From an uncultured Sphingobium sp. (lineage in GTDB: Bacteria > Pseudomonadota > Alphaproteobacteria > Sphingomonadales > Sphingomonadaceae): a DNA stretch of 7,063 nt. The stretch lies in NCBI GenBank assembly GCA_913773715.1, contig CAJYHD010000454.1:1-7063 (forward strand), read 5' to 3'. The translations under genes and the position numbers were made by a program. Shown here one piece after another: positions 6,949-7,063 of this stretch. Each line of letters begins with the position of its first letter. The first letter of the stretch is position 1. Under the pieces are notes generated by a model. It worked only from the letters and a program-made list of their open reading frames with translations, made no database searches and was not told the origin of the DNA.

Positions 6949-7033
6949 CGCGCCTGTCCTACCCGGAGCCACACCCATAAACTGGCAGGCGTCTGGCAAG
7001 GATATTTCAGAAGTAGGAAATTAAATAAGCAAA
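6949..7033. other. Intergenic tail before the contig end, AT-rich at its right side
   Basis: No gene is seen. CTGGCA occurs at 6982-6987 and 6993-6998, 11 bp apart. CGCCTG (6951-6956) and CAGGCG (6986-6991) are complementary but separated by 29 nt, a weak stem with no T-run, so not a convincing terminator. From about 7001 the composition turns AT-rich (GATATTTCAG, AAATTAAATAAG), which could be a promoter region of a gene beyond the contig end. Confidence 0.4.
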
Positions 7034-7063
7034 AGATCGGAAGAGCACACGTCTGAACTCCAG
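7034..7063 (+). other. Illumina TruSeq adapter sequence (non-genomic)
   Basis: The last 30 bases begin AGATCGGAAGAGC and continue exactly as the indexed Illumina TruSeq adapter, ending ...GAACTCCAG, four bases short of the usual 34-base trimming sequence. This is library adapter left in the assembly, not organism DNA. It also implies that the contig ends here. Confidence 0.98.

Noticed and set aside
1..7063. CRISPR array, insertion sequence, prophage or defence cassette
   Set aside because: No regularly spaced repeats, transposase, integrase or defence-type domain was found on either strand, and all large coding regions have ordinary assignments.

Overview
The window is a high-GC bacterial stretch with codon use and gene content typical of a sphingomonad alphaproteobacterium (Sphingobium/Sphingomonas type). 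This placement is an inference. It rests on the protein types and on a palindromic intergenic repeat (4366-4464) of a kind I recall as common in sphingomonad genomes. The window looks like the end of a draft contig: its last 30 bases (7034-7063) are Illumina TruSeq adapter, not genomic DNA.

Left part (1-2434, minus strand): three genes run leftward, probably as one transcription unit. They are rnd (ribonuclease D, 1268-2434), a small I78-type protease-inhibitor-like lipoprotein (906-1208), and an MFS transporter of the metabolite:H+ symporter type (1-885, cut by the window edge). A 128-bp divergent intergenic region (2435-2562) separates rnd from the plus-strand genes.

Middle (2563-5271, plus strand): aspS (aspartyl-tRNA synthetase, complete, with a nondiscriminating-type signature) is followed by a 99-bp palindromic repeat that can be drawn as a three-armed, cloverleaf-like fold. 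The repeat ends only 6 nt before the start codon of a single-domain polyphosphate kinase 2 (PPK2), so the PPK2 ribosome-binding region lies inside it.

Right part (5336-6948, plus strand): a soluble methyl-accepting-chemotaxis-type receptor has a CBS-like N-terminal region, no membrane segment and an unusual hairpin tip. It is followed by a 61-residue protein resembling the FlbD-like small protein family. The contig ends in an AT-rich tail and then adapter.

Functionally these are mostly housekeeping genes (tRNA charging, RNA processing, polyphosphate/nucleotide metabolism), with one signalling protein and one transporter. I see no mobile element, CRISPR array, RNA gene or defence system. The least ordinary items are the repeat over the ppk2 translation start, the soluble receptor and the adapter tail. 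I did not find a convincing undescribed multi-gene system.
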